From: JAKEHA01 sp964560355
GTDB taxonomy: Bacteria > Krumholzibacteriota > Krumholzibacteriia > WVZY01 > JAKEHA01
Assembly (NCBI GenBank): GCA_964560355.1
Contig: CAZLLI010000004.1
Span: 1-64,000, forward strand
DNA: 64,000 nt
Reading direction: 5' to 3'
Shown: one piece after another, positions 10,491 through 18,658 of the stretch
How positions within the stretch are numbered: the first letter of the stretch is position 1
Layout: every line of letters begins with the position of its first letter
The notes under the pieces: generated by a model
The model's database searches: none
The model's input: only the letters and a program-made list of their open reading frames with translations
Told to the model about the DNA's origin: nothing
Translations under genes and position numbers: made by a program

Positions 10491-11103
10491 CCTTGCGCTT
10501 CTGCAGCTCGGGCACGACCTGACCGGCGACTTCGGTGCGCAGCTTGTCCGCGTTGGTCGGGTCGACGGGTGTGGTCTGTCCGGTCCACACCAAATGGCCG
10601 TCGGCGCGCGCGAGGTCGAGCTGGAAGCGCACTTCCTGGTCCTTCTTGTCTTCGGGCACCTTCTGCTGCGCACCGTTCCACGCGACCGTGTAACCGCGCT
10701 GCCAGTAGTTGGTCGACGCCGCCGGCGCGGTGTCGCGATAGCCGCCGTCGGGTCCCGCGTTGGTGACGACGTTGAGCCGGTGCGTCACCAGGGCGGCGTC
10801 GTGCTTGTCGCGCTGCATCACCACCGCGACTTGCTGCGAGTCGGGGAGATCGGCGGGGAAGAGCTGGTACGACTGGCGCGCGAGCAGCCCTTGGGCCTGG
10901 AATTCCGCGGCGAGCGCGTCCTCCCAGAATCGCCTCATGTCCGGATCGCGATCGAGCGCGATGACGAGCACGTTGTCGATGCTGGACGTCTTCGCCGTTT
11001 CGTCCACCCACATGTTGGTCATGTTGGTGCTGGAGCAGGCGGAGAACATCGCGGCCGCGACGAGCGCGAACGAGATCAATCGAGGAAAACGAGTAGCACG
11101 CAT
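10474..11103 (-). CDS. DUF4136-family lipoprotein
   Basis: A 209-residue lipoprotein. I chose the ATG at 11103, which has AGGAGG six bases upstream and begins the signal peptide MRATRFPRLISF with lipobox MFSACSSTN; a start 51 bp upstream would add a basic tail with no purpose. The domain matches the gene at 6552-7205 (NMWVDETAK, DNVLVIALDRDPDMRRFWEDAL, VWTGQTTPVDPTNADKLRTEV), so the two are paralogues flanking a DUF3943 gene and a regulator. Function unknown. Its stop lies inside the convergent PAS-LuxR gene. Confidence 0.85.
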   Translation of the reverse strand: MRATRFPRLISFALVAAAMFSACSSTNMTNMWVDETAKTSSIDNVLVIALDRDPDMRRFWEDALAAEFQAQGLLARQSYQLFPADLPDSQQVAVVMQRDKHDAALVTHRLNVVTNAGPDGGYRDTAPAASTNYWQRGYTVAWNGAQQKVPEDKKDQEVRFQLDLARADGHLVWTGQTTPVDPTNADKLRTEVAGQVVPELQKRKVILKD

Positions 11104-11164
11104 GGGACCCCTCCTGGTTGCGACCAGGATAGCGGGCGCGGGCGCGCTTCTCAAGCCCCAACGA

Positions 11165-12523
11165 TTACTTGAGCCGGACCGTCTGCTTGTACTCCGGAAT
11201 CTCCGCGTCCCAGCGAAACGCGCGGTCGAAGTGGCGCCGCAGCGCGTCCGCCGACTTGGGCTCGCCGTGGGTAAGAAACACGCGCTTGGGCGCGGGCTTC
11301 ACGTTGCTCAGCCATTCGATGAGCTCGGTGTAGTCGGCGTGCGCCGACATGGAATCGAGGCTCACGACTTCGGCGCGCACGGGGACGAACTGGCCGAAAA
11401 TCTTGATCTCGTCGGCGCCGTTTTCGAGCGCTTCGCCGCGCGTGCCGGGGGCCTGAAATCCAGCCAGCAAGACGGTGTTGCGCGGGTCGGGCAAGAGGGT
11501 GCGCAAGTGGTGCACGACGCGTCCGCCCGTCGCCATGCCGCTGCCGGCAAGAATGACGGCGGGTCCGTCGTTGGAATTGAGCGCGCGCGAGGCTTCTTCG
11601 CTGCGGATGAATTCGGCCACGCGAAACATGTCGGCGCATTCGCCGGCGCTGAGCTTGTGCTCGCCCGCGTGGGCGCGAAAGATGTCGGTGGCGTCGATGC
11701 CGAGCGGGCTGTTCAAGTACACGGGGACCTCGGGAATCATGCGCGACTTCTTCAAGTCGGCGATGAGGTACAAGAGCGCCTGCGTGCGCCCCACCGCGAA
11801 GGCGGGAATGATCACGGTGCCGCCGCGCTTCACGGTGCGCGAGATCACGGTGGCGATCTCGTCGCGCGGGTCTTCGTCGGGGTGGAGGCGGTCGCCGTAG
11901 GTCGATTCGCACACCAGCACGTCGGCGTGCTCGACCGGAACCGGCGCCTTCATGATGGGGTCGACCAGCCGGCCCACGTCGCCGGAAAACACGACGCGAA
12001 ATCCGTTGTGCATGAACGTCACCCAGCCCGAGCCGAGGATGTGCCCGGCCGGCGTGTAGCGAAAGCGGACGCCGTCGCCCAAATCGATGTCGGTGTCGAA
12101 CGCGACCGGGTTCAACAGGTGCACCGACTGCTCGGCTTCTTCGCGCGTGTAGAGCGGAAGCGCGGGGTCGTGGCGCGCGTACTTGTGCTTGGTGAGGAAT
12201 TGCGCTTCTTCTTCCTGCAAGTGTCCCGAGTCGGGCAGGAGAATCGCGCACAGATCGCGCGTGGCTTCGGTGCAGTAGACCGGTCCTTTGTAGCCGCGCT
12301 TCATGAGCACGGGCAGGTAGCCGCTGTGGTCGATGTGCGCGTGTGTCAGCACGACGGCGTCGATCTTGGCCACGTCGAAGGGCGGGTCTTCCCAGTTGCG
12401 CTGCCGCAGGTTTTTCAACCCTTGGAAGAGCCCGCAGTCGAGCAAGATGTTCTTGTTGGCGATCGAGAGCAGGTACTTGGAACCGGTGACGGTCTGTGCC
12501 GCCCCGTAGAACGAGAGGTACAC
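11165..12523 (-). CDS. beta-CASP metallo-beta-lactamase-fold ribonuclease
   Basis: A 452-residue protein. The N-terminus holds the metallo-beta-lactamase metal motif HAHIDHSG (about residues 60-67), later ligands in FRYTPAGHILGS, then the beta-CASP insertion and a final THGE in VFLTHGEPKSADALR, the C-terminal RNA-specificity (RMMBL) region. This is the layout of the bacterial/archaeal CPSF73-like family, which cleaves or trims RNA with two zinc ions in the cytoplasm. It is full length. It is followed after 61 bp by the DUF4136 lipoprotein on the same strand and is divergent from the sppA-like gene. Substrate unknown. Confidence 0.9.
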   Translation of the reverse strand: MYLSFYGAAQTVTGSKYLLSIANKNILLDCGLFQGLKNLRQRNWEDPPFDVAKIDAVVLTHAHIDHSGYLPVLMKRGYKGPVYCTEATRDLCAILLPDSGHLQEEEAQFLTKHKYARHDPALPLYTREEAEQSVHLLNPVAFDTDIDLGDGVRFRYTPAGHILGSGWVTFMHNGFRVVFSGDVGRLVDPIMKAPVPVEHADVLVCESTYGDRLHPDEDPRDEIATVISRTVKRGGTVIIPAFAVGRTQALLYLIADLKKSRMIPEVPVYLNSPLGIDATDIFRAHAGEHKLSAGECADMFRVAEFIRSEEASRALNSNDGPAVILAGSGMATGGRVVHHLRTLLPDPRNTVLLAGFQAPGTRGEALENGADEIKIFGQFVPVRAEVVSLDSMSAHADYTELIEWLSNVKPAPKRVFLTHGEPKSADALRRHFDRAFRWDAEIPEYKQTVRLK

Positions 12524-12647
12524 CGAGACCCCCTTCGTGAGCTGTAACCGCTCCCGCGATTATCCGTATGGGTGGTTACATCCGTCAACGCTGTTGCGAC
12601 TCGCCCCGGCTCGCCCTAAGATAGCCGCCAAGGAGGATCCCCACGCC

Positions 12648-15236
12648 ATGTCGAACCGATTCCTTGCCCTGCTCGCGCCCGTCGTCGCCGTCGCGCTGAT
12701 CGCCCCCACGGCGCGCGCGCAGAGCTACGGCGCCATTCCGTCCTATTATCAGTCGCTCGATTACAACCTCACCAGCCCCTCCGCGTTCACGGAGGCGGTG
12801 GGCGGCTTCGCCAACCCGTCGATCTACTCGATGATGCCGGGCGGCGAGTTCGAATTCTACTGGTCGAGCTTCGACGACGCCGCGTTCAATCCCAAGCGCT
12901 GGGGCCTCTTCACCGGCTTCGAAAACGTCGGCTTCGGCGCCAACTACGGGAAGCTGCGCCTGCCCACCGGCGAAGTGAGCGTGACCGACTATCGCGTCGC
13001 CTTGAGCGGCGGGACGCGCGGGGCCACGCTCGGCGTCGGCTACGGATGGTCGGGCGGCGACGAGGACGCCTTCGGGCGCGAAAACCTGCTGCAAGCCGGG
13101 CTCACCGTGCGGCCGAGCCCGTACCTCTCGCTCGCGGGCGCGTTCAATTTCAGCACCGAGTCGGGTGCGAACCAACAGTTGGTCGACGCCGCCGTGCGCC
13201 CGCTCGGCAACGACCGCGTGACGCTGTTCGGCGACATGGAATTCTCGTCGGACGAATTGACCGACGCGACCCCGTGGAGCATCGGCGCCATGCTCGAAGT
13301 GCCGGCCGGGTTGAAGATCATCGGGCGCTGGTTCGACGGTGACGACGCCGGCGAAGACGGCTTCAGCGTCGGGCTCGCGTACACCATCGGACCGCACTTT
13401 CAGCAGGGCGTCGTGCGCGGCTCCGGCGTCTCGCGCTACGACGACGACAACGACCACATGCTGACCAACTGGGGCGTGCGCATGGGCTACCCCGAGCGCT
13501 CCGACCTCATGAAGCCGCTCGCGGAGAATCGCGGCTACTACCAGATGAGCCTCAAGGGCTCGGTGCCGTACACGACGTTCCGTTATTTCGACACGCGCAC
13601 GCCGCTCGCGAAAATCCTCCAGTCGATCGACGACGCGCGCGAGGACTACCGCGTGGCGGGCGTCGCCATCAATTTGTCGGGCGCGCAGCTCTCGCGCGGC
13701 GCCGCGTGGGAGATTCGCGAACGCCTGGGCGAGCTGAAGGCGACCGGCAAGCACGTGATCGTGTTCATGGACGAAGTAGGCATGTCGACGTACTACGTCG
13801 CCAGCGTCGCCGACCGCGTCGTGATGGATCCGGAAGGGTTGATCCTGCTGCCCGGTTACGCGATGGGCCGCACCTACATCGCCAACATGATCGAGAAAGT
13901 GGGACTCGGCGTCGAAGAATGGCGCTTCTTGAAATACAAGAGCGCGATGGAGTCGCTCGTGCGCCACGAGATGAGCGAAGGCGACCGCGAACAGCGCCAG
14001 GCGCTGGTCAACCAATTCTACGCCACCTTCCGCGACGACGTGGCCGCGGGGCGCCACGTCGACGCCGCAACCGTCGACCGTTGGATCAACGACGTCACCA
14101 TGTTCACCGCGCAGAAGGCGCTCGACGAAAAACTCGTCGACGAGCTGGGCCGCTGGGAAGAAGTGCAGGCGGCGGCGAAGAAGCTCGAGGGCAGAAAGCA
14201 GCCCTTCGTGAACCGCAAGGACCTCGCGAACAACTGGTACCCGTCGAAGCAGTGGGGCGCGGCGCCCGAGATCGCGGTGGTGTACGCGATCGGCGCGTGC
14301 GACATGGACGAAGGCATCCAGGCCCGCAAGCTCGAAAAGATCCTGCGCCAATTGCGCAACGACCGCGACACCAAGGCCATCGTGCTGCGCGTCGACTCGC
14401 CGGGCGGGAGCCCGATCGCGTCCGACGTGGTCGCGAACCAGCTGCGGCGCTGCATGGAGAAGAAGCCGGTCGTCGTCTCGCAGGGCGACGTGGCGGCGTC
14501 GGGCGGTTACTGGCTCTCGATGTGCTCGAACCAGATCGTCGCGCAGCCGACCACCATCACGGGGTCGATCGGCGTCATCTCGGGCTGGGTGTGGGACAAG
14601 GGGCTGGGCAAGAAGACGGGCATGGAGGGCGACTTCGTCGAAAAGGGCGAGCACGCCGATCTCTTCTTCTCGCTGCGCCCGCCGTTCCTGCCGGTGTCGA
14701 TTCCACACCGCGCCGTCACCGACGAAGAGCGCGAGACCGCCGTGGCGGGAATGAAGGATATGTACGCGAACTTCGTCTCCGCGGTGGCGAAGAACCGCAA
14801 GATGTCGGCCGACCGCGTCGAACAGCTGGCGCAGGGGCGCGTGTGGACGGGCGTCGAGGCGAAGCAGAACGGGCTCATCGACCAAATCGGCGGGCTCCAC
14901 GACGCCATCCAGATCGCGCGCGAGTTGGCCGAGATCGGACCCAAGGAAGAAGCGAAGGTGGTCGAGTACGGCACGCGCGGGTTGTTCCGCTTCCCGTTCG
15001 ACGCGCCGTCGTTATCGACGCCGTGGTCGGCGATCGCGGCCGTGGCCACCTTCGGCGAGTTCGAAGCGCTGGCGGCGCGCGAGCTCCTAGCCGACGACGA
15101 CGCCGACGTCGACGCGAAGCGCGCCAACGCGGCCGCGGACTACGACCTCACGTACTTGCAGCAGATGATTCGCAACAACGGGCGCGCGCTGTGCCTGCTG
15201 CCGCCTGATTTCTTGCCACGCGACACCGATCGATAG
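12648..15236 (+). CDS. SppA-type (S49) peptidase with N-terminal beta-barrel domain
   Basis: An 862-residue protein; ATG 12648 follows AGGAGG at 12631. After a signal peptide (ending ARA) come about 240 residues that read like an outer-membrane barrel: GLFTGFENVGFGANYGKLRL, then repeating YLSLAGAFNFS, VTLFGDMEFSS, SIGAMLEVPAG, FSVGLAYTIG strands. The rest is a tandem S49 peptidase of the long 67K type. The predicted general-base lysine is Lys431 (FLKYKSAMESL) and the nucleophile Ser618 (GDVAASGGYWLS), both present. Classical SppA degrades signal peptides at the inner membrane; here the barrel suggests a protease carried at the outer membrane (inference). The barrel-peptidase fusion is unusual relative to E. 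coli SppA. Full length, well-behaved frame. Confidence 0.88.
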   Translation: MSNRFLALLAPVVAVALIAPTARAQSYGAIPSYYQSLDYNLTSPSAFTEAVGGFANPSIYSMMPGGEFEFYWSSFDDAAFNPKRWGLFTGFENVGFGANYGKLRLPTGEVSVTDYRVALSGGTRGATLGVGYGWSGGDEDAFGRENLLQAGLTVRPSPYLSLAGAFNFSTESGANQQLVDAAVRPLGNDRVTLFGDMEFSSDELTDATPWSIGAMLEVPAGLKIIGRWFDGDDAGEDGFSVGLAYTIGPHFQQGVVRGSGVSRYDDDNDHMLTNWGVRMGYPERSDLMKPLAENRGYYQMSLKGSVPYTTFRYFDTRTPLAKILQSIDDAREDYRVAGVAINLSGAQLSRGAAWEIRERLGELKATGKHVIVFMDEVGMSTYYVASVADRVVMDPEGLILLPGYAMGRTYIANMIEKVGLGVEEWRFLKYKSAMESLVRHEMSEGDREQRQALVNQFYATFRDDVAAGRHVDAATVDRWINDVTMFTAQKALDEKLVDELGRWEEVQAAAKKLEGRKQPFVNRKDLANNWYPSKQWGAAPEIAVVYAIGACDMDEGIQARKLEKILRQLRNDRDTKAIVLRVDSPGGSPIASDVVANQLRRCMEKKPVVVSQGDVAASGGYWLSMCSNQIVAQPTTITGSIGVISGWVWDKGLGKKTGMEGDFVEKGEHADLFFSLRPPFLPVSIPHRAVTDEERETAVAGMKDMYANFVSAVAKNRKMSADRVEQLAQGRVWTGVEAKQNGLIDQIGGLHDAIQIARELAEIGPKEEAKVVEYGTRGLFRFPFDAPSLSTPWSAIAAVATFGEFEALAARELLADDDADVDAKRANAAADYDLTYLQQMIRNNGRALCLLPPDFLPRDTDR

Positions 15237-15244
15237 TCGTCGCG

Positions 15245-15273
15245 TTGCAGCCTCCGCCCTTCGTGACTATACT
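15245..15273 (+). promoter_or_regulatory. sigma70-type promoter for a small RNA candidate
   Basis: TTGCAG at 15245-15250 and TATACT at 15268-15273 are separated by exactly 17 bp. It begins only 8 bp after the sppA-like stop codon and points rightward into a gene-free stretch. Confidence 0.6.
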
Positions 15274-15279
15274 CTCGTC

Positions 15280-15402
15280 GACCGCGCAAGCGGTCGGAGT
15301 CATGCAAGGGCGGGGGCCCGCATGGGTTTGTTCGAACCCTAGCGGTTTCCTCCGGGCAAGGGCGCGCATCACGGGCAACCGTGGTGCGCGTCAATTTTTT
15401 TT
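15280..15402 (+). ncRNA. candidate structured small RNA, about 120 nt, unknown family
   Basis: The segment lies between a well-spaced promoter and a strong terminator and contains no plausible coding frame. It would fold into a first hairpin CGACCGC-GCAA-GCGGTCG with a GNRA loop, a CATGC...GCATG hairpin over a G-run, a GGGTT...AACCC hairpin, and the terminator, whose loop is also GCAA. I compared it by eye with SRP, 6S, RNase P and tmRNA hallmarks (for instance GGTCAGG...GGAAGGAAGCAGCC of SRP) and found none. It could instead be only the sppA 3' leader region, but the promoter argues for an independent transcript. Confidence 0.45.
15362..15402 (+). terminator. Rho-independent terminator
   Basis: A long GC-rich stem (GCGCATCACGG with CCGTGGTGCGC) closed by a GCAA loop and followed by eight T residues at 15395-15402. 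It can end both the sppA-like transcript and the small RNA candidate. Confidence 0.85.
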
Positions 15403-15432
15403 GTGGAAAGAGAAAGCGTGCGAGTGGAAAAG

Positions 15433-15474
15433 AAAGAAGGAGTCGCCGGAGGGCGGACGACTCCTTCTTTTCCC
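15433..15474 (-). terminator. perfect 13-bp inverted repeat, probable terminator
   Basis: AAAGAAGGAGTCG (15433-15445) and CGACTCCTTCTTT (15458-15470) pair perfectly around a 12-nt loop. Read leftward it is followed by a T-rich run, so it fits a terminator of a leftward transcript; rightward the T-run is shorter. Confidence 0.6.
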
Positions 15475-16070
15475 GCTATGGCGATCCAGTTGCAGATCCA
15501 TTGCGCGCCGGCCCATTCGACTTGGGGTGCCCGCACAGCCTCTGGACTTGTTGTGTCAAGATGAGCCGGCGCGCGCACTCGATTTCAGAAAGTTGATCCC
15601 TCCCCCAAGAGGAACCCACGGTTTCGATCCGCCCTACTGCGGGTCCGCGCGTGGTTGCCTCCACGACCCACCGGCTCCCACGAACGTCCCCGACGATTCG
15701 GGCGTCTCGAGATCACCTATGGCGGAGGTTGACCGCGCCTCCTTTCGTTGCTCTGTGTCCGCGCCCCGGCGCGAATCGTGACGTTTTTCCGGGTGTCGGG
15801 TTAGCGACGCGTCCGACTCGCTCGCGCCGAAGCGCGGACCTTGCCCCTCGCGTGATTCCGAATGGATCACTCGTTCGTTACGCTTCGACGATGTGTGTTA
15901 TTGCACTGCGATGTTCGAAGCGAATGCGACGCTCGAGTTCAATTCCTAGTCCCAAGTCCCGCTGACTAAACTATCCAGTTAACGCGATCTGTCAAGGGGT
16001 GGGGACGAAGTTTCCCGGCGCCGGGGGTCGTGAATTCGCTCACGACACCCCGGCGCGCCGGCCCGCGCGC
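15475..16070 (-). other. gene-free stretch with a possible leftward promoter
   Basis: About 600 bases without a convincing coding frame. On the minus strand TTGACA (15990-15995, forward TGTCAA) is followed 16 bp on by a poor -10 (TAGTTT, about 15968-15973). A transcript from there would run to the inverted repeat at 15433-15474, about 500 nt. No RNase P, tmRNA or 6S hallmarks are visible. It may hold an unrecognised RNA or be a decayed gene; the short frames here lack protein-like composition. Confidence 0.35.
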
Positions 16071-17450
16071 TTAGCGCCGCGGGCCGTACGTCACCTGGAT
16101 GATTTTGTCGCGGGCGAGGTACTTGCGGACGGTCGCACGCATCTCGTCGGGCGTGATGCGATTCACGTCGGCGGTGAAGTCTTCGACGCTGCGGCCTTCG
16201 CGCAGCTGGTGCTTCATCGCGACGTTGAGCGCTTCTTGTCCGATCACCTGATGGTGCGCGAGCGGATAGTCGGGCACGTCGGGCTTGAGCATCGAATTGG
16301 TGACGAAGCTCACGATGCTGCTCTTGACGTTCTCCACCAGGCCGTCGTTATCGAGCAGCTTGACGGCGGCGTCCAGGTGGTTGCGAAGAATCGTCGTCAC
16401 TTCCGCCACGCTGCGTCCTTCGTCGGGTTCCGCGAACACGAAGAACGGCATGTCGGCGACGCGGTAGACCTGGTTCGAGCAGTACAGCGCGCGGCAGGCG
16501 CCGTACACGTCCTGGGTCGTGTTCATCGACTGATTGAGGAACGCGCCGAACATGGTGAGAATGAGGCGATCGCGGTCGCTCGCGTACGGGCCCGGCGCGA
16601 TCAGGTAGATCACCTCGGCGTCGATGTCCCAAGTCGCGGCCGTGTTCTTGGTGAGCACGGGCGTGCCCATCGGCACCTCGGGCCGGCGCGCGATGGGCTC
16701 GAAGTACTTGCGCGCGAGCGCCTCGACGTCGGCCGTCTTGATATTGCCGATGACCACGACGATCATGTCGTCGGGCCGGTAGAACGCGTCGTGGAAGCGA
16801 TGGATGTCGTCGATCTTGTACTCCCCGACGCGCGCACGGATGGGGACGTCGCGCACGCCGAAGCGGTAGGTCTGGTTGAGCGCCATCATCGCGAACTTGG
16901 TCAGCACGCCCTTGGGGTCCCGCAACACGCCGTCGAGCTCATCTACGACGCGACCCGACTCGCGCTTGAGGACCGCGTCATCGCAACGAATCGCGCGCAG
17001 GCGTTCGGACTCGATGTTGAAGATCTCCTCCAGATGCTCGCCACCGATGATGTAGTCGATGTGCACGAAGTTCGCGACCGCCTCCGCGTTGAGCATCCCG
17101 CGCTCCTTCTCGATGGCGGCGAGCGCGGCGTCGGGGGCGAAGGAGCCCATCTCGCAGTAGATGGCCATGTGCTCGGTGAGGTGCGAGATCTGCGGCTCGC
17201 CCTTGGGCTCGGCCATGAATCCGGCGCGGTACAGGACCTCGACGGCGACGCGCGAGTCGGTGCGCTCTTCCTGGACGTAGAGCGACACGCCGTTGGAGAG
17301 GGTGACCGACGTCATGGCCGACATGTCGCGCTGGAAGTTCTCGCTGTCGGCACGGTCGAACTTCTGGTTCTCTTGCTCGTCGGCGTTGCACGCGCCCAGC
17401 AAGAGGACGGCGGCCGCCAGGGCGTAGGCCCGGGCACGGATCGAAAACAT
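16071..17450 (-). CDS. M16-family (pitrilysin-like) peptidase lipoprotein
   Basis: A 459-residue protein. The ATG at 17450 starts a signal peptide with lipobox LLLGAC and has an AAAGGA sequence upstream; the open frame further upstream is not needed. The inverted zinc motif HLTEH (about residue 91) is intact, with a downstream acidic region (KRESGRVVDEL) that could give the third ligand. The C-terminal half matches the second M16 domain, which lacks the zinc site. M16 peptidases cleave small peptides within a closed clam-shell; a lipid anchor places this one in the periplasm or outer membrane. Transcribed alone, with a long gene-free region upstream. Confidence 0.88.
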   Translation of the reverse strand: MFSIRARAYALAAAVLLLGACNADEQENQKFDRADSENFQRDMSAMTSVTLSNGVSLYVQEERTDSRVAVEVLYRAGFMAEPKGEPQISHLTEHMAIYCEMGSFAPDAALAAIEKERGMLNAEAVANFVHIDYIIGGEHLEEIFNIESERLRAIRCDDAVLKRESGRVVDELDGVLRDPKGVLTKFAMMALNQTYRFGVRDVPIRARVGEYKIDDIHRFHDAFYRPDDMIVVVIGNIKTADVEALARKYFEPIARRPEVPMGTPVLTKNTAATWDIDAEVIYLIAPGPYASDRDRLILTMFGAFLNQSMNTTQDVYGACRALYCSNQVYRVADMPFFVFAEPDEGRSVAEVTTILRNHLDAAVKLLDNDGLVENVKSSIVSFVTNSMLKPDVPDYPLAHHQVIGQEALNVAMKHQLREGRSVEDFTADVNRITPDEMRATVRKYLARDKIIQVTYGPRR

Positions 17451-17952
17451 CGAGGGTTCCTTTCTCTCTATCGGGATGCCTGCGCTTGGGAATCGGAGCC
17501 CGCGGATTATACGCGAGTCTTGGCCGGCTTTGAACCCCCTTGCGTCCGCCGCGTTCCCGGGCCCGGCGCGGCCGTCGTCGCAGCGCGTATGGACGGCAAG
17601 CAAACAGAGAGGTGTAAACGGACTTTATAGGATGTGAAATCCGGAATCACACGGGGGTATGGGGCTTCGCCACGAAGAAACTGCCGTGTAACAAGTTAGC
17701 AGCGGTCGGCGTACTGGCACATGGAATGCAATAGCACTCCGCGGAACAGGCGAGCAGGAACACTGATTCCGGTTCGTCGTTGAACAGGGGCACAGGAAAC
17801 GCATCCGAGTCGTTGTGGTGGTTTCTTTAGGATAGCGCGGCATGTATTCCCCCCGGAACCATGGGGCCACGATCCCGATGGATTCGATCCGGTTCCGTAA
17901 GTCGCGCGATCGTTGCTGAGAAGGAATCGACACAGGCGAAGTGGATGTTGCG
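17451..17952. other. 500-bp gene-free stretch upstream of the M16 peptidase
   Basis: On the minus strand a TATAAA-like -10 (forward TTTATA, 17624-17629) lies about 165 bases upstream of the peptidase gene and could be its promoter; the -35 is weak. A 72-codon frame on the minus strand from ATG 17843 to 17625, with a Cys-rich middle and GGGGGAAT upstream, is a doubtful small gene. No tRNA or known RNA is seen. Confidence 0.35.
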
Positions 17953-17986
17953 AAAACCCCGCCGATCATGCAACGGCGGGGTTTTT
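17953..17986 (-). terminator. Rho-independent terminator of the DPP-MhqO-MhqD-like operon
   Basis: CCCCGCCG / CGGCGGGG stem with A-run on one side and T-run on the other, so it works in both directions. It sits 15 bp after the esterase stop (minus strand). Confidence 0.85.
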
Positions 17987-18001
17987 CGCGTCTAGCGGTC
18001 G

Positions 18002-18658
18002 CTAGGCGCGCAGCGCGCGCAGGATCTCCCGCACGGCCGCGATCTCGTCGTCGTTGATGGTGTGCGCCATGCGCGCGTACAGGCGCATCGTCACCGCGCC
18101 CCCCATTCTCCCCAGCACGTCGGCACTTTCGCGCACGCGCTCCTTGGGCACGTGCGGGTCGACGTCGCTGCACCCGAGAAACACCGGCGTTTGCGCGAGC
18201 GAACCGGCGTAGTCGCGCGGCGTCCCCGGCGGCCCGATGAGCCCGCCGCTCAAACCCGCGACGCCGCCGAAGCGCCGCGCGTGGCGCGCGACGTATTCGA
18301 GCGTCAAGCACGCGCCCTGCGAGAAGCCGAGCAGCAGCACGCGCTCGCTCGCGATGCCCGCGTTCGCGAACAGCGCCACCAGCCCGTCGATCACGCGCAA
18401 CCCCGACGAAATCCCCGGCTCGTTGTCCGCGATAGGGGCGAGAAAGCTGTACGGGTACCACGTGCTCCCGGCCGCGTCGGGCGCCGCGTACGCGACGTCG
18501 CCTTCGTCGATCTCGGGCACCAATCCGAGGATGTCGTGGGCGCCCGCGCCGCGACCGTGGACGAGGATCGCTCCGGCCTTCGCGCGCTCGATGGGCGCGC
18601 CGGCCCAGTACACCGGGCGGTCGTCGTGCGGTCCCTGGGAGGCGTGCCGGTCGGTCAC
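18002..18658 (-). CDS. alpha/beta-hydrolase, carboxylesterase/phospholipase family (MhqD-like)
   Basis: A 218-residue alpha/beta-hydrolase. The GTG start at 18658 overlaps the stop of the preceding dioxygenase gene (GTGA), indicating translational coupling. Motifs: ILVHGRGAGAHDIL near the oxyanion hole, nucleophile Ser in GFSQGACL, Asp in CSDVDPHVP and His in MAHTIND, a complete triad. The family includes MhqD, which in Bacillus is co-regulated with the ring-cleaving dioxygenase MhqO in quinone/thiol stress. The same pairing here supports a role in detoxifying quinones or aromatic metabolites in the cytoplasm (inference). Confidence 0.85.
   Translation of the reverse strand: MTDRHASQGPHDDRPVYWAGAPIERAKAGAILVHGRGAGAHDILGLVPEIDEGDVAYAAPDAAGSTWYPYSFLAPIADNEPGISSGLRVIDGLVALFANAGIASERVLLLGFSQGACLTLEYVARHARRFGGVAGLSGGLIGPPGTPRDYAGSLAQTPVFLGCSDVDPHVPKERVRESADVLGRMGGAVTMRLYARMAHTINDDEIAAVREILRALRA

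Noticed and set aside
12585..14900. Long open frame opposite the SppA-like gene and similar frames opposite other genes (e.g. 19608-21752, 22067-24871)
   Set aside because: They are shadows in GC-rich DNA: His/Arg/Val-rich, no motif, no signal, and they lie over genes with complete catalytic motifs.
15315..15345. GTTTGTTCGAACCC as a tRNA fragment
   Set aside because: The stem GGGTT/AACCC has a 6-nt loop and no cloverleaf around it; it fits better as a hairpin within the small RNA candidate.
17625..17843. Cys-rich 72-codon frame on the minus strand
   Set aside because: A plausible ribosome binding site exists, but the protein is Ser/Pro/Arg-rich without any pattern; kept only as a doubtful candidate within the gene-free stretch.
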